Assembly (NCBI RefSeq): GCF_001625305.1
Contig: NW_017804243.1
Location: 962,288-1,026,287 of the forward strand
From: Branchiostoma belcheri
Taxonomy: Eukaryota > Chordata > Leptocardii > Amphioxiformes > Branchiostomatidae
Length of the DNA stretch: 64,000 bases
Reading direction: 5' to 3'
Each line of letters starts with the position of its first letter. The stretch's first letter is position 1. Both the position numbers and the translations under genes were made by a program. Below, piece by piece: positions 24,840 to 36,477 of the stretch. The notes under the pieces are model-generated. The model ran no database searches and was not told the DNA's origin. It was given only the letters and a program-made list of their open reading frames with translations.

Positions 24840-25037
24840 CAGTGGTCTATGACAAAACCAAGTAATTACAAATGTTGCCTGCACCACTGCAGGTACTATG
24901 CAGAAAAAAAGCACTTCAAGCCCTAAGGCCACACCAAGTAATTTTTATGGATGACGTCCTCTGAAGACCCTAAACCTAATGCGAGAGAGAGAAATAAAAC
25001 AAGAGGCGCCATAAAGAAAAAAGATGCCTTGAAATAC
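24840..25037. repeat. Near-identical dispersed duplication, copy A
   Basis: About 198 bp from CAGTGGTC to GATGCCTTGAAATAC matches 28184-28380 with only a handful of differences. It includes an ACCTGCA-type repeat end ('tgcctgcaccactgcaggtactatgcag') and the first 110 bp of the adjoining MITE. Confidence 0.9.
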
Positions 25038-25337
25038 TGAAATAATAAGAGATGACAAATGTTAGCCTTAAAGGACATAAATTGAATGAGAGAACATAGT
25101 GTAACAACCAGCAACGAAGTCTTTTACATGTTGTATTCGTCATGAAAACAGCAATAAATCAATGGAGCAGGTCTCGTGCTTCTTTCCTTTCATCGCATCT
25201 TCCAATCTTGCAATTTGCGTCACTGTTGTGACTCTTGGGTCATGCAGTTATAGGATGTAGAATTTCTTGTTGTTTTTTTCTGGGAACAGGCCAAAATCAA
25301 TGCCCGTGATCCATAAAAATTACTTGGTGTGGCCTAA
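24924..25337. mobile_element. GGCCACACCAAGTAA MITE, full copy
   Basis: The element spans 24927-25334 (408 bp), with perfect ends GGCCACACCAAGTAATTTTT and the inverse at the right edge, flanked by TAA at 24924-24926 and 25335-25337. It shares ATGGATGACRTCCTCTG with the GGCCATGTTGA family, which points to a common transposase. Confidence 0.88.
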
Positions 25338-26722
25338 TCTAGTACTGTACTAAATGACATACATGTATGAAACAACTGGCCATGCACAGAATGTTGATGG
25401 CAGAGTAGATATTATCAAGAAGTTTCAGAGAGATCTATATGAGGCAAGCTGGGCAGAAGTCGTCCTGCATGCCAAAACTCATGACGTTGTGTGTTATTAT
25501 CAGTGACATTATCAGAGGATGCGGAACATTCCACTCTATGTCCTTGGGGTTATTGTTATATATTGGCAGATATCTGAGAGTGGCCCTCTACTGCTATAGA
25601 CAAAGACATCAACATTTCTAACATCTACACATGCTATCACTTTATATACAGACAAAAAGACTAGAGAGGTCATCTTAATTCCTGTGTTGAATTTCCTGCT
25701 GTATAGTTACGTATATATATATATGTACATGTCTGTTGCCTTGTGGGAGCTACATATAGAGGGAAAATTCATATCGGCAAGAAATTTACACTTCACAAAA
25801 ACTGAAAATATGTCATCGAGGTGTGAGATCTTCAATTTCTTGTTTCCACCGCAAAAATTTAGATGTCATGTCCCATAGCATATCTGCGGAACGTACTGTG
25901 CCTGCGCAAAACCTATACTACATGTATTGTGGATAGTACTTTCTTTCGGGAGAACTTCTTGTTTAAGGTCCCATTTGAGTATTTAAAGATGACATCCCAT
26001 CTATAGTTTTCTGATGCAACAAAAACCAAAGACCAAAAATCCGACGAAAAGTGTGAAAAATCCGTGTTTCGCACAGGCACGGTACTTGTGCTACGTCCTG
26101 TGAACCAACGAATAGAATTGCTGCTGCCTGCACAGACCCGAGACCTTTACACATCCCAGCCAGTTTGAACTTGTTTTGACCGGTGATTGCTCACAGCCAG
26201 AATGAACCAAGAAATCCTGATGAAGGCGAAGACTCCGCAGCAAGAGTTCAAAGAACACTTGATCCTTGTCACGGCACCGGCCATCAGTCTTAAGACTGGG
26301 AGCATCTGTCTTAGAACTTGACAAAGGCGGTTGGCAATCTTTGGGATGAGCTGATGTAGCTCCTTTATGGGCATCAGCCTGCATTGAGAGACATTGTACA
26401 CATTTGTACAGTACAGGCAGTAGACAAAATGATGTGCTCGTTTGAAGTTTGTAAACTTACAAAGGGTTGCTTGAGGAAAAGTGTTAGTCTGGATGGAACT
26501 TAGAATGACTTTTATCAGCATTTCTTGTAAGACCAACAAAATGCCTACTACTACTCCCATATTTCAGTTTTTGCTTAATGTTACCACTTTGCATTGTTTT
26601 TTTGTCACTAAATCCACCCTCTACCAAACTAATAACTCTATGAATGCAAAAAAAGTGCTACATCTCATTCATTAAGCGTGTTTTGGAAAGAAAACAGTTC
26701 AATGCTGTGTCAGATAGTTCAA
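25338..26722. other. No gene seen
   Basis: Includes a short (AT)n near 25712. The minus-strand frames at 26091-26560 are open but unrecognised and lack good splice sites. Confidence 0.45.
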
Positions 26723-26941
26723 AACAAAAGTCAAACCTGTACAAGTGACCACCTTGATCTAAATAAAGACTGCCTGGCAAATGTGACCTGACTGATGGTA
26801 CCAGAGATTATGATAATTTCTCCTATTGGTATACAGGACGTATAGAAAATCCTGTCTATAAAGTGATCCCTATGTCCACATACTTAGGCACCTTGTGGTC
26901 TCCTTGGGTAGTTCTGACCATTTGCTACAACCCCTCTATAC

Positions 26942-27342
26942 TAGTGATGCATACCTAAACCCAATTTTAGGTTCAGGTCCGGATTCAAGTCCAGAGGTTT
27001 AGGTTCAGTTCCGGACTTGTAATTATAAGTCCGGACCTAAACCCATGACATATACAAAATTGCATGTTGGCAACCTTGCAATGTTGTCTGGGTGAAGCTT
27101 TGGCCACATAACATGGAGGCCGATACTTGACGATGCCCGATGGCAATGTTTTCTTCATTTTGCAGCAAAGATTTTGCAATCTACGGAAGGTTTTACGTGG
27201 TTTGGAATAAAGGGGGTATGTGAAATGGTCTTTTATGGTAATAAGTCCGGACTCGGTTCTTGACTTTTAGGTTTTTTTGGACTTGAACCTAAACATTCTT
27301 ACAAGTCCGGATCCAAGTCCAGTGAACCGGTATGCATCACTA
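26942..27342. mobile_element. Non-autonomous hAT-type element, 401 bp
   Basis: It has a perfect 14-bp inverted repeat TAGTGATGCATACC at both ends and an exact 8-bp duplication CTCTATAC (26934-26941 and 27343-27350). An 8-bp duplication is the hallmark of hAT transposition. Sub-terminal AAGTCCGGAC-like words recur about six times in both orientations and could be transposase-binding repeats. There is no intact coding frame. Confidence 0.9.
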
Positions 27343-27384
27343 CTCTATACTGAGTATTTCTTACTAAGAAAAGTACATTAAGTT

Positions 27385-27605
27385 TAGGTGGCACTGAATG
27401 GCAGAGTTGTTAGGCTAGCAGACACGAGAGGTCACAAGTTTGACTCCTGGCAAGACATTATGTTCTTGAGAAAGGCACTTTACACCACTTTCCTCACTAT
27501 ACCAATGTGTTAAATGGGTACCTGACTTCCATATTGGTGAGGAAAAGGGTGGTGAAAAGAGTAGGATGGGCTCTGCCTTCCAATACCGTGCCCTAAGACA
27601 CAATG
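27385..27605 (+). mobile_element. SINE (type C), + strand
   Basis: The tRNA-like head 'tggcagagttgttaggctagc' and degenerate B box GTTTGACTCC are followed by the body GAGAAAGGCACTTTACACC, 'tttcctcactat', 'aatgggtacctgactt' and 'gatgggctctgccttccaat'. The same family lies inverted at 48465-48715 and 62945-63165. Confidence 0.8.
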
Positions 27606-27639
27606 GACTTACCCACTGCCCCTATGGTCTGAAAATGGC

Positions 27640-27806
27640 TATGGAGCTTAGCCTCCTGTGCAGGCTCCGGGGCGGGTGGGAACCTTCTCTCAGCGGCTGG
27701 TTTTAGGATGGCCGGCTATTAAAATAACGCGTTAAAAAAACTCTTCAAAACGCTGTATCAAAATTCCCACCTGCCCCGGAACCTGCACAGGAGGCTATAT
27801 GGAGCT
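27640..27806. mobile_element. 149-bp foldback element with 9-bp target duplication
   Basis: The element spans 27649-27797 and is flanked by TATGGAGCT on both sides (27640-27648 and 27798-27806). Its ends TAGCCTCCTGTGCAGG and CCTGCACAGGAGGCTA are perfect inverses and pairing continues to about 35 bp (GGGGCGGGTGGGAA against TTCCCACCTGCCCC). A 9-bp duplication is seen in Mutator-like elements. Confidence 0.88.
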
Positions 27807-28183
27807 ACCTTTTTATACAATTAAGACTATGTTTAAGATAACATTGTCATCGAACAGAAACTTGGGGCAATGCCTAGTACAAAAAATGTATAGAGTCTCA
27901 CATGATCAGTAGAGCTAGCCTCCTCTTGTGACATTTATGAAGTATATATAAGCTTGGCCTTTTCCACCATAGGTCATGGGAGCTGGAAAAATCAGTCAGT
28001 GAGACAAATGGCACTCTTTAATATGCAAATCAAATAATCCTGGTGGATTACGATGTAACATATTGCTTCTATCCCACCAATGTTGCTGCAGGGTATATTT
28101 GAACTTTGTCACCATGCATCATCATAATCCCAGGCCTCGGTTACATTTTTCAGCTGAACAGCATGATTTTGCCAACAGATATT

Positions 28184-28380
28184 CAGTGGTCCATGACAAA
28201 ACCAAGTAATTACAAATGTTGCCTGCACCACTGCAGGTACTATGCAGAAAAAAAGTACTTCAAGCCCTAAGGCCACACCAAGTAATTTTTATGGATGACG
28301 TCCTCTGAAGACCCTAAACCTAATGCGAGAGAGAGAAATAAAACAAGAAGGGCCATAAAAAAAAAGATGCCTTGAAATAC
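28184..28380. repeat. Near-identical dispersed duplication, copy B, with truncated MITE
   Basis: Matches 24840-25037. The MITE part starts at 28271 after TAA and stops at 28380, where the sequence switches to the GTAGCAGACACC repeat. The right half of the MITE is missing. Confidence 0.9.
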
Positions 28381-28389
28381 ATTATATAC

Positions 28390-28500
28390 TTTATCGATCA
28401 GGACCAGATGCTGTAGCAGACACCCTGTGGTGTTGAAATACATTATGTAGCAAGTGGCAGGCCCGAGGTGCTGGTCACCGTATATGTAATAATAACTATA
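28390..28500 (+). mobile_element. GTAGCAGACACC interspersed repeat, copy 3
   Basis: Contains CTGTAGCAGACACCCTGTGG, 'cattatgtagcaagtggcagg' and 'gctggtcaccgtatatgtaa'. Confidence 0.7.
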
Positions 28501-28543
28501 TGAATGTGTTACTGTAACAGTACTTTGAAATTCTTAGCGTACC

Positions 28544-28951
28544 TTAGGCCATGTTGATTTGATTATATGGATGACATCCGCGCGCGCATGAATTTTCGGC
28601 CGTTTCCAAAAAAAAAAAAAAGTTTTCAACCATACTGTAAATCGTACAAAACAGTTGTAAAATGAGCAAAAATATACCGTAAGTTACAACAAAATAAGTA
28701 AAAACTATACCAATGTCGTAGAATGCCAAAATCAAACAAAAAAAGACGAAATTGTAAGGAAATGAACTTGAAGATTAGATTATTCGCCAAACCATATTCT
28801 GTCCCATTTGTTCAACCCTCATGACCACGTAGTATTTCATAATAGAAAACAACTTATTTTTTTTGCAAAACTTTTTTTTTATTCGCACGCGCGCATCAGT
28901 TTTGGGGCTCCCGGAGGATGTCATCCATATAATCAAATCAACATGGCCTTA
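28544..28951. mobile_element. GGCCATGTTGA MITE, copy 2 (TTA target duplication)
   Basis: The element spans 28547-28948 (402 bp) and TTA flanks both sides. The ends GGCCATGTTGATTTGATTAT and the exact inverse at the right are intact. It is inverted relative to the 7.9 kb copy (CAGTTTTGGGG lies near the right end). It is the best preserved of the three. Confidence 0.9.
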
Positions 28952-29039
28952 GCTTCTTTTGGGTCCAACAAATAGTGCAACCCAAAAATAACCTGGTATA
29001 ACTTTGTTATACACAAATATTGCATCAATAGTGTCTTCA

Positions 29040-29300
29040 TGTTTTCATGTTTTATGATGCCAGCAGATGATCATGATGATTTATGATCTTTCACAACAAT
29101 GTTTGCCATCCAGCAGTCATTTTCACAAAGGTTATCATATCCAATTAAGAACATGATGATTTTGTGAAAGATAGAAGATGTAAATGGCATTTATTTGCAT
29201 TTTAAGGCCTGATGTGTTCATAAGAATATGACCTTATCAGAGATATTTGATTACGATTAATGATTAGAAGTCTACATCATAGAATTATGTAATGATTTCA
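29040..29300. promoter_or_regulatory. AT-rich block with dense homeodomain, POU and GATA-like words
   Basis: Contains ATTTGCAT (29193-29200, an inverted octamer), a GATA-like CTTATCAG and GATTACGATTAATGATTAG near 29249. Candidate enhancer only. AT-rich DNA yields such words by chance. Confidence 0.3.
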
Positions 29301-29364
29301 TGCTGAAACTTCAATGTGAACAACTGAAGGCCCATAGCAACAATAATTCCTTTCCAATAGAAAG

Positions 29365-29732
29365 CAGGAATCGAAATACTTTTTTTCTGCATTATACTGT
29401 AATGTTAAATATAAGTTTATTATAACCAGCAACAAGCAAATCTTACCTGCACCACTCAGAATTTAAAAAGTATGGATCACACTTAACACTTTCCAGAAAC
29501 CATGGCCACTATTTCTTTTAGTTTTTTTATCTTTACACTACATAAATAGTGACAGTCAATACATGTCATACACACAGCTAATGAAAATCCACATATATTT
29601 AGTACTGTATTTTGTATGTAAACCTAGTCCATAGCCCAGTGCAGGTTAGGTGCAGGTAGACGTCAGAAATACCTGCACAGCCCCAATTTTACCTGCACTA
29701 ACCTGCATATGCAGGTGCTATTTCATACCCTG
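29365..29732. mobile_element. CAGGG...ACCTGCA hAT-like element, 368 bp
   Basis: The ends are CAGGAATCGAAATA and TATTTCATACCCTG. Flanks are ATAGAAAG (29357-29364) and CTAGAAAG (29733-29740), 7 of 8 identical. ACCTGCA words recur inside in both orientations, as in the partial copies near 24780-24926 and 47450-47756. Confidence 0.72.
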
Positions 29733-29740
29733 CTAGAAAG

Positions 29741-31390
29741 TCTTGTGCAGCATGAAGTACCATTGAACGTACATTTGTATGGAAATATATGCGAAATAAT
29801 TTAATGTAAATCTTAAAATGTTTGCAGTGATTTAAGTTCACAGCGAGCTCTTCAGCCTACAGATTCATTACACCACAAACATGCATTTCTAATGTTCTAC
29901 AACTTTACAGAATTGTTTCAACTACAAAACTTAGAACACTGTGAAAATCCCCTTTTGCCTTCTACAACTTAGTAAAATGCATTTACAGTACATACAGAGC
30001 ATTGGATTAGCCCCCAGACCCCCACTATATATTGGTAATGGCATTTATGCAAGATGTGCCATTTTTAGCAGTAGGAGCTACAGGTATCCATTTCAGTAAT
30101 ACTTAACTGGTTATGTGGCATGAATAAGTCTGTGCTGAAATATTCCTGAGGTAGTCTTTTTTTTTTGTTTCGTGCATGCACTGCAGCTTACAAAGGGCCT
30201 AACAATAAAGATGTACTGAAACAATTATAGCCACATAAAAAGTGGAATATTTATCCAAGTTGTCTTGAATAGATTCAAAACTAACATTTTTATATTAAGG
30301 CTTTGACCAAACAATGAAGAAAGAGAATCTTATTCAAAAGTACACACAAATGTAGCACTGATCACTCCATCTCCAAGCAGATCTTTGGTGGTGACAAACT
30401 ATATCAAATTGGCAGGGCAGTATCCAATACCCCACTGTTTGACCGAAGAAAAAAAAGATACCAGTAAAAAAAAAAAATATCCCCAAAAAAAGCCCCATAA
30501 AAATGCCTAAAAAGACGACTCAAAAATAAGCCAAAGCCCAAACCTCTGCTTGGAGAGTAACTGTTACCCACATGTCACCTTATATCCTATTTGAATAGGA
30601 TTTTGATCTAGAGACAGTGGGAGTTTGGAAAGTACAATATTTTCACTAGCTCATGAATGTATAGTACTCACAAGTAATTCAATCTTGCTGTGAAACAAAT
30701 ATCTCCCTTTCCTTGTGAATCCATCTGGCATGACTTTTATTGTCTAAGAAACATTTTTACCTCAAAAGGTAACTCGATTTACCAAATCCTGAGTTTCTTT
30801 CAGAGCATTGCACAGAATTATCATTCGATTCTTCCCACTGGCTGTACCTTTCCAATCTTCACATTTACAGCTTAATTGCTGCGTTATTGCCTGCTCATGT
30901 TAATAATCGTGTTTCTCCTTCAAATAACGGTTTTGTCATTGAGATATTTTATCACGTACTTGCTCTACATCACAGTGTAGGAGAGAGCTAGACAGACTAG
31001 TGGGGTATTACCTGGGGGGTGTACTGTGGTATCGTTATTTCATTCTGTTAATAAGTCTGACATTTGAAATATCCTCAATGGTGCAGGTGTAGAGTCGTAA
31101 GTGTACGTTTTACCAGTGGTAATAAAAGAATTGTCATGATGTCTTCCAACATCTTTCCAGCCTCTGGTGGCATCTTGTTAAAGAATGTAATAAAATTTGA
31201 CTGCTATGGAATGCACTTAATCTTTAATCATGTTGTGTTATTCATTCTCACATCACTTATATTCATATACTACCTACTGCCTAATTGAATAGTAATGAAT
31301 GTAGAGTGTTGTCTAATTCTTTACTATATGAAATTATGAAATTCATATACCCTCGTAGTTCTGACGTGTTTTGATCATTTTTTTTTTCAG
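29741..31390. other. No gene seen
   Basis: AT-rich intergenic sequence. A-rich runs occur at 30450-30530. Confidence 0.5.
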
Positions 31391-31692
31391 TAGTAAGTTG
31401 AATCACCCCTATCCCATAGCATACCTGATATCTGTGAAGCAAAATGTGATGTTGCTGATGGAAAATAGTTGCTTGTTTCATACTGTAAGCTAGCTGGTTC
31501 TATCTATTTATTGGTGGTACCAAAAAATAATGGGACTCCTTACATGGTTTGTTGTTTTTTGGCTGTTTTAAATGCTTCAAGTTCAATGCATGAAATGATG
31601 ATAAAAATATAGTAAATGTTAATATCAGACAAGATTTCCTCATCAAGACTATTTCCTGCTTTGTTGCCCTGGAATTACATTGTATGCCTTTA
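31391..31692. mobile_element. TTAAAGGCA MITE, left-truncated copy
   Basis: Ends at the right terminus TACATTGTATGCCTTTAA. It shares GGAAAATAGTTGCTTGTTTC and TTATTGGTGGTACC with the full copy 500 bp downstream, in the same orientation. Confidence 0.75.
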
Positions 31693-31922
31693 ACTGCCCA
31701 TGTTTTTTTTTTTTTTTTGCTTCTCCGTAAGTGGCATACGGTGGAATCATGACAGTGATTCATCACAGCTGGTGCTGTCCGTTCCCCCAGCCGCATTTCT
31801 TATTTGTTCTTCATTATCTGCTGTCCACCCAGCTTCATGCAAATTTAAATATCTTTCCCTTTTAATACCCGGCCACCATTTGTCGAACAGAACGGTCTTA
31901 ACTGCATCGTGGCGTTTCTCTT

Positions 31923-32275
31923 TTAAAGGCATCCACAGCAATTTCAGGGTGTCAAAACTGGATTTTCAAAGTCAATTTTCTGGTCATTCATTTAATGATG
32001 TAAAAGTTAAATCAACCGTATCCCATGTTGGCCACACTGATATCTGCGAGGCAGAAGTGTGATATCATATGGCAAATGGAAAATGGTTGCTTGTTTCATA
32101 ATCGTAGGCTGGTTCTAGATATTTATTGGTGGTACCCCAAAATAAAGAGGTAATAAACTCCTCCTGTATAGCCTGCTTTTAGGCTATTTGAAGGATGAAA
32201 ATGGCAGTAAATGTGACTGTCGGACCCAGAATATTTCTTGTTTTGCTGCCTTGAAATTGTATTGGAGGCCTTTAA
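31923..32275. mobile_element. TTAAAGGCA foldback MITE, copy 3
   Basis: It is 353 bp with ends TTAAAGGCATCCACAGCAAT and TTGTATTGGAGGCCTTTAA. The interior includes ATATCTGCGAGGCAGAAGTG and TTATTGGTGGTACC. Confidence 0.8.
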
Positions 32276-32786
32276 TACCCGACCGTAACACTCACCATTA
32301 CAACTATAGAAGATCACTCAGTCTTGTTGACACTTTCTACAAGTGTATTTCAAAAGGCTTTGACAGAATTTGATCAGGAATTACACAACCGTGACAGTAA
32401 GGTCCATTGCTGTTTTGATTCATGATTTGAAGGACAACATTTACTGTAACAGATATTGACACATCTAGGTTAGGGTGATTTCTTATCCAACATCTGTCAG
32501 GACAAGCTATTATCTTCAGGACAGGTGTGATTATGACAAACCCCTAGTGAACCGGCTTGATTATTTATAAGTGCAGAATGGGTAACTAGACTTTTCTTTG
32601 CTGGGCCACTAAATTTTGCAAAAGATGGATGAGGTAATGATAGTACATTGTATGGCTTAGGTGTAGTCCACAGTACAATGTAACTATAACAGGAAACAAA
32701 AGTCCTTCACCTCAAGTGACCTCAATACATTACATAGGGGTAATTGCCAAGAAGCAGCACTTATGTTTAAAGCAAACTTTAAAATG
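32276..32786. other. No gene seen
   Basis: Intergenic sequence with no recognised feature. Confidence 0.5.
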
Positions 32787-33137
32787 TAAGGCCAAACCAA
32801 TTTAATTTCTTGGTTAATGGATTCGCCCGCTTCATTTTTTTCTGATTTGCAACAAAAAAAAAAATTCAGAATAAACTGCAAAATGGTCATATTTTACCCT
32901 GAACAGTTGAAAACAGTCCTTTTCTTCCTAGTTGTTACAGTTATTCCATCTTTCAATGCAATGGTATCATTAAAAGTTCGAAATTCATTGTTTAAATTTT
33001 GAACCAGCCTGGTGTGTTGACTTAATAGGATGCCTTATTCCTGTTTTTATTTTTTCATTTTTTTTATTTTCGTCCGCCCACTCCATTATTTTTCTAGAAA
33101 AATCTGTTAACCAAGAAATTAAATTGGTGTGGCCTAA
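32787..33137. mobile_element. GGCCACACCAATTTAATT MITE, copy 1 (TAA duplication)
   Basis: The element spans 32790-33134, with ends GGCCAAACCAATTTAATTTC and the inverse GAAATTAAATTGGTGTGGCC, flanked by TAA on both sides. TTCTGATTTGCAA plus an A-run and 'cattttttt' mark the interior. Confidence 0.88.
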
Positions 33138-33888
33138 GAATCCTTGAAAATCCATGTTATTTTAAAAGTTTTCAATTCCTTTCTACACTAGATGGTGCAT
33201 AGCGCGGCACCTATCTCCAGTTCAATAGCTCTTGAGCCACACAGTTGCTGCAATCATTTACAACAAGGGGCTAGTCCACTGGTAGTGGTGTGTGTTTAAG
33301 TTTAACTACCATGTAAAGGCTGGGGATAGAATTCATGACATACTGAATTCAATGTAAACACTCTAGCCCCTGCACCAGTGAGAAGTAAACTTTAAGATGA
33401 GTAACTTTCATCAGCTCTGATTTGATGCCATTAACATATAATGCTGTAATGACAAATCCATCATCTACTTAGACAGAATGAGGCCAATAAAGAGGATGAA
33501 TGTATAATGCTATAATTTGGTAACAGTGTCAACAATTGCTACCCCCTACTTGGGCAACCTTTGCTGTATATAGTACTGGCCAACCAGATTATACATGAAG
33601 ATAACATAAACACTGAGTGAGGTATACCAGAGCATATTTTCAACATAGCAAAAGCTTTAGATTGAACCAGATTTTGTTACATGTAGCTCCATTAAGGAGG
33701 GTCACCTCCCAATGAAACCAGTACTGCACACAACTGTTTAACATTTGTTGTGTCCTCGCACCTATAACTTGCGATCCTTTTCATTGATTTGCTTAAATTT
33801 TCGTACGTGACTAGATATTGAGGTATAAAAGGAATGTTGATTTTGGTCCTATTAGCACTGCACCTTCAGACATTGTAGCATAAAAGTA
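33138..33888. other. No gene seen
   Basis: Near 33268-33380 a short inverted pair (GGGGCTAGTCCACTGG and its degenerate inverse) may be a small foldback relic. Otherwise featureless. Confidence 0.45.
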
Positions 33889-34186
33889 ACACCATCCATC
33901 CACAAACATACCTGTCTTTGGTGCTGAACACCATCCATCCACAAACATACCTGTCTTTGGTGCTGAACACCATCCATCCACAAACATACCAGTCCTTGGT
34001 GCTGAACACAATCCACACACAAACATACGTGTCCTTGGTGCTGAACACCATTCACTCACAAACATACCTGTCCATGGTGCTGAACACCATTCACTCACAA
34101 ACATACCTGTCCTTGGTGCTGAACACCATTCATTCACAAATATACCTGTCCTATGTCTTAAACACGATCCACACACAAACACAAAG
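33889..34186. repeat. Minisatellite A, 39-bp unit, about 7.5 copies
   Basis: The unit is CTTGGTGCTGAACACC followed by ATCCATCCACAAACATACCTGTC with small changes. The last unit is degenerate (CTATGTCTTAAACACGATCC). The open frames on both strands (VLNTIHSQTYLSL-type and MVFSTKDRYVCGW-type) exist only because 39 is a multiple of three. Confidence 0.95.
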
Positions 34187-35239
34187 GCAACCCAGGGTTG
34201 AAAATGGTGTGGTACTGTCCATAGTTAAAATACACGAGTTATTGCCATATGCATGCTGCATGCCTACGAAACTGACTTGTATTACACAGAAGGGCAGTTA
34301 TACCATCTATATGAAGATAGAATTATGGTTGGATTGCAAACATGTGTCCTCTAAGGCCATTGACCACTTGTGTGCACCCTTTTTGTACCCTCTTTTGATT
34401 CTGAAAGCACAAATCACCTTCATTCACTTTGCAAAGTGTTTCAGCTTCACCAAAGTTGGTGTCCTACAGACTACATTGTATACTATATGACTAAAAAAAC
34501 GTTATGTCTGCGGTATGTCATGTCCCACACCTTGAGGCACATGTACATGTAGGTAAGGCTGCATCTTGTAATCTCTTTGTCTGGTGAATCTGTTATAACT
34601 CAGAGGAAGGAGTGATATATCGATGGAAGGATCATCTTATATATAAGGACGGACATTTTCTCGGGGAAATTCACCATAAAAAGATCCCAGGTTGTGATGA
34701 GCTGAGAGTGAGAAAACTCTATCCATTCTTCTCCCCAATTCTTGAATTGTAAGTGCATTAAAAAGCTGCCATATTTTATGTATACTGGGATCACAATAAT
34801 CTCACCTAGTTTCTTGTTCCTTACAGTAATGCTGAGAAAGATAAAACATGTGGGAGTGAGAATTACACCCTAAGCCGGTAACAGCCCACATCAAATCCCA
34901 TTTGCATCCATGTTGGATTTAAAGTGGGATTGTCTGACATCCCATGTGAATAATTGTGTGCTTAACTTAATACTATACATTTATCGCCTTCAGGCTCAAC
35001 AGAGGAAGATGATTTGAAATATTATGATTGTCAAGTATTTTGGACAAGAGGAATTTTTGAGTCAGTCTATCATTTCTAGAAAGTACCAGGTAAAAGTCTC
35101 ACTGAAAAATGTCTGTTCAAACTGAGGTGGTTGTTACTGGTGAAAAATTCACTGTTTTTTTCTGGGCTGAACAGCAATAGATCCTGCAGATCATATTGCG
35201 TCACAGGTAGGAACATGCGTCATTTCCACCAACTTTTGG
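34187..35239. other. No gene seen
   Basis: Intergenic sequence with no recognised feature. Confidence 0.5.
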
Positions 35240-35440
35240 ATGGCGGCATCCTGTGCCGTAATGGTTTGAGTGTTTGCCAAGGAATCAAGAGGTTCTGGGT
35301 TCAAATCCCTGACAAATTGTCCCATGTTGTGTCCATAGGAAAGACACTGAACAGGAATTTCTTCACTCAGGCAAAAATGAGTACTTTTATGTACATGTAG
35401 GCCCAGTTTAGTTACGTCCCTCGGAAAGGACATTGAATGG
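35240..35440 (+). mobile_element. tRNA-headed SINE (type A-like), + strand
   Basis: Contains the B box GGTTCAAATCC (within GTTCTGGGTTCAAATCCC) and the body motif GGAAAGACACTGAACAGGAA, then TTTCTTCACTCAGG. This is a diverged form of the GGAAAGGCACTT core seen in the other SINEs. Confidence 0.72.
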
Positions 35441-36477
35441 AGGTCTCAAAGAAATACTTTTTCTCTGTGTTTTACAATATTGCAAAATGTCAAACTTTTG
35501 TTCTCCAATTCAGAAATACTTTCTGCAAAAATTTTACAAGTCTGGACCTACACTAAATTGCATATTGGCAAACATGGAACATGCAGTATTTGGAAAAATA
35601 CTAGTAGTAACATGCAAAAAAAAAAGTAACAAAATTACTTGTACATTACGTAGAAAGTCAGTAGTAAACACAAATAAAGCTCTTAACTTAAAGCAATATC
35701 ATGCCAACACCGTTAAATCCCAAGTCTGACTTTTTTCGGTCTGCCAAATTGCATGTTGTTTAATTTTTTCTGCAATATAGAAAATGTCTCTGCAAAATGC
35801 AGACTGCAGGTGGGTATTTCTAACACTGAAGGGACAACACACGGATCATAGATCAACATTACTGATACCAGGCAGGACACGTACCATGACACAAGTTTGA
35901 TGGAATGACTCCTGGTCTGAATAAAACCTTAATAGATGGTTTCGCCTTGACTGTATGTACTCAGTCATATATCTTTACTACCATGTATAGAGTAACTTCC
36001 ATTTTGTGATGCATTCTCAACACCTGACGTGAGTATCATAGTAACAGGGGAAAGTTTATCCAGGAGCCTTATATAAATAGCAACATACTTGGCACTTTTT
36101 ATAACTTATTTGGTCATAGTTTTAGTATTTAGAGACTTGGAGAAAACCTGTTGAAACTGTAACTTACTTGTTGAAAGTGTAACCTTCTGTCGCTAATCTT
36201 TTATCAATTCAACCGTACATGTATGTTTCCACACAATAACTGCTCCTTTGTAATGTCATAACATTATTTCTTTCCATGCTGTTCTTTGTATAACCAGTAA
36301 ACTGCCATTAGGTGTAACACGCCAGTTTTGTACAGTAACTAAAAGCTGTGTAAGGTCAATGAACCACTTACATGTACACTGGGAAGGACCCCTACTCTTT
36401 TCTTCTGGTGGGATCTTTAAGGTGATTGAGGAGTGGTTCTTCACAAATACGGGACCTCCTGCTTTAAGTCCCGTGCG
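35441..36477. other. No gene seen
   Basis: Intergenic sequence with no recognised feature. Confidence 0.5.

Noticed and set aside
26147..26560. 137-codon minus-strand frame with hydrophobic stretches
   Set aside because: A second long frame overlaps on the same strand. No splice sites or motif support either.
33918..34490. 190-codon repeated open frame (VLNTIHSQTYLSL-type)
   Set aside because: It follows the 39-bp minisatellite unit, which is divisible by three. Both strands are open for the same reason and there are no splice signals.
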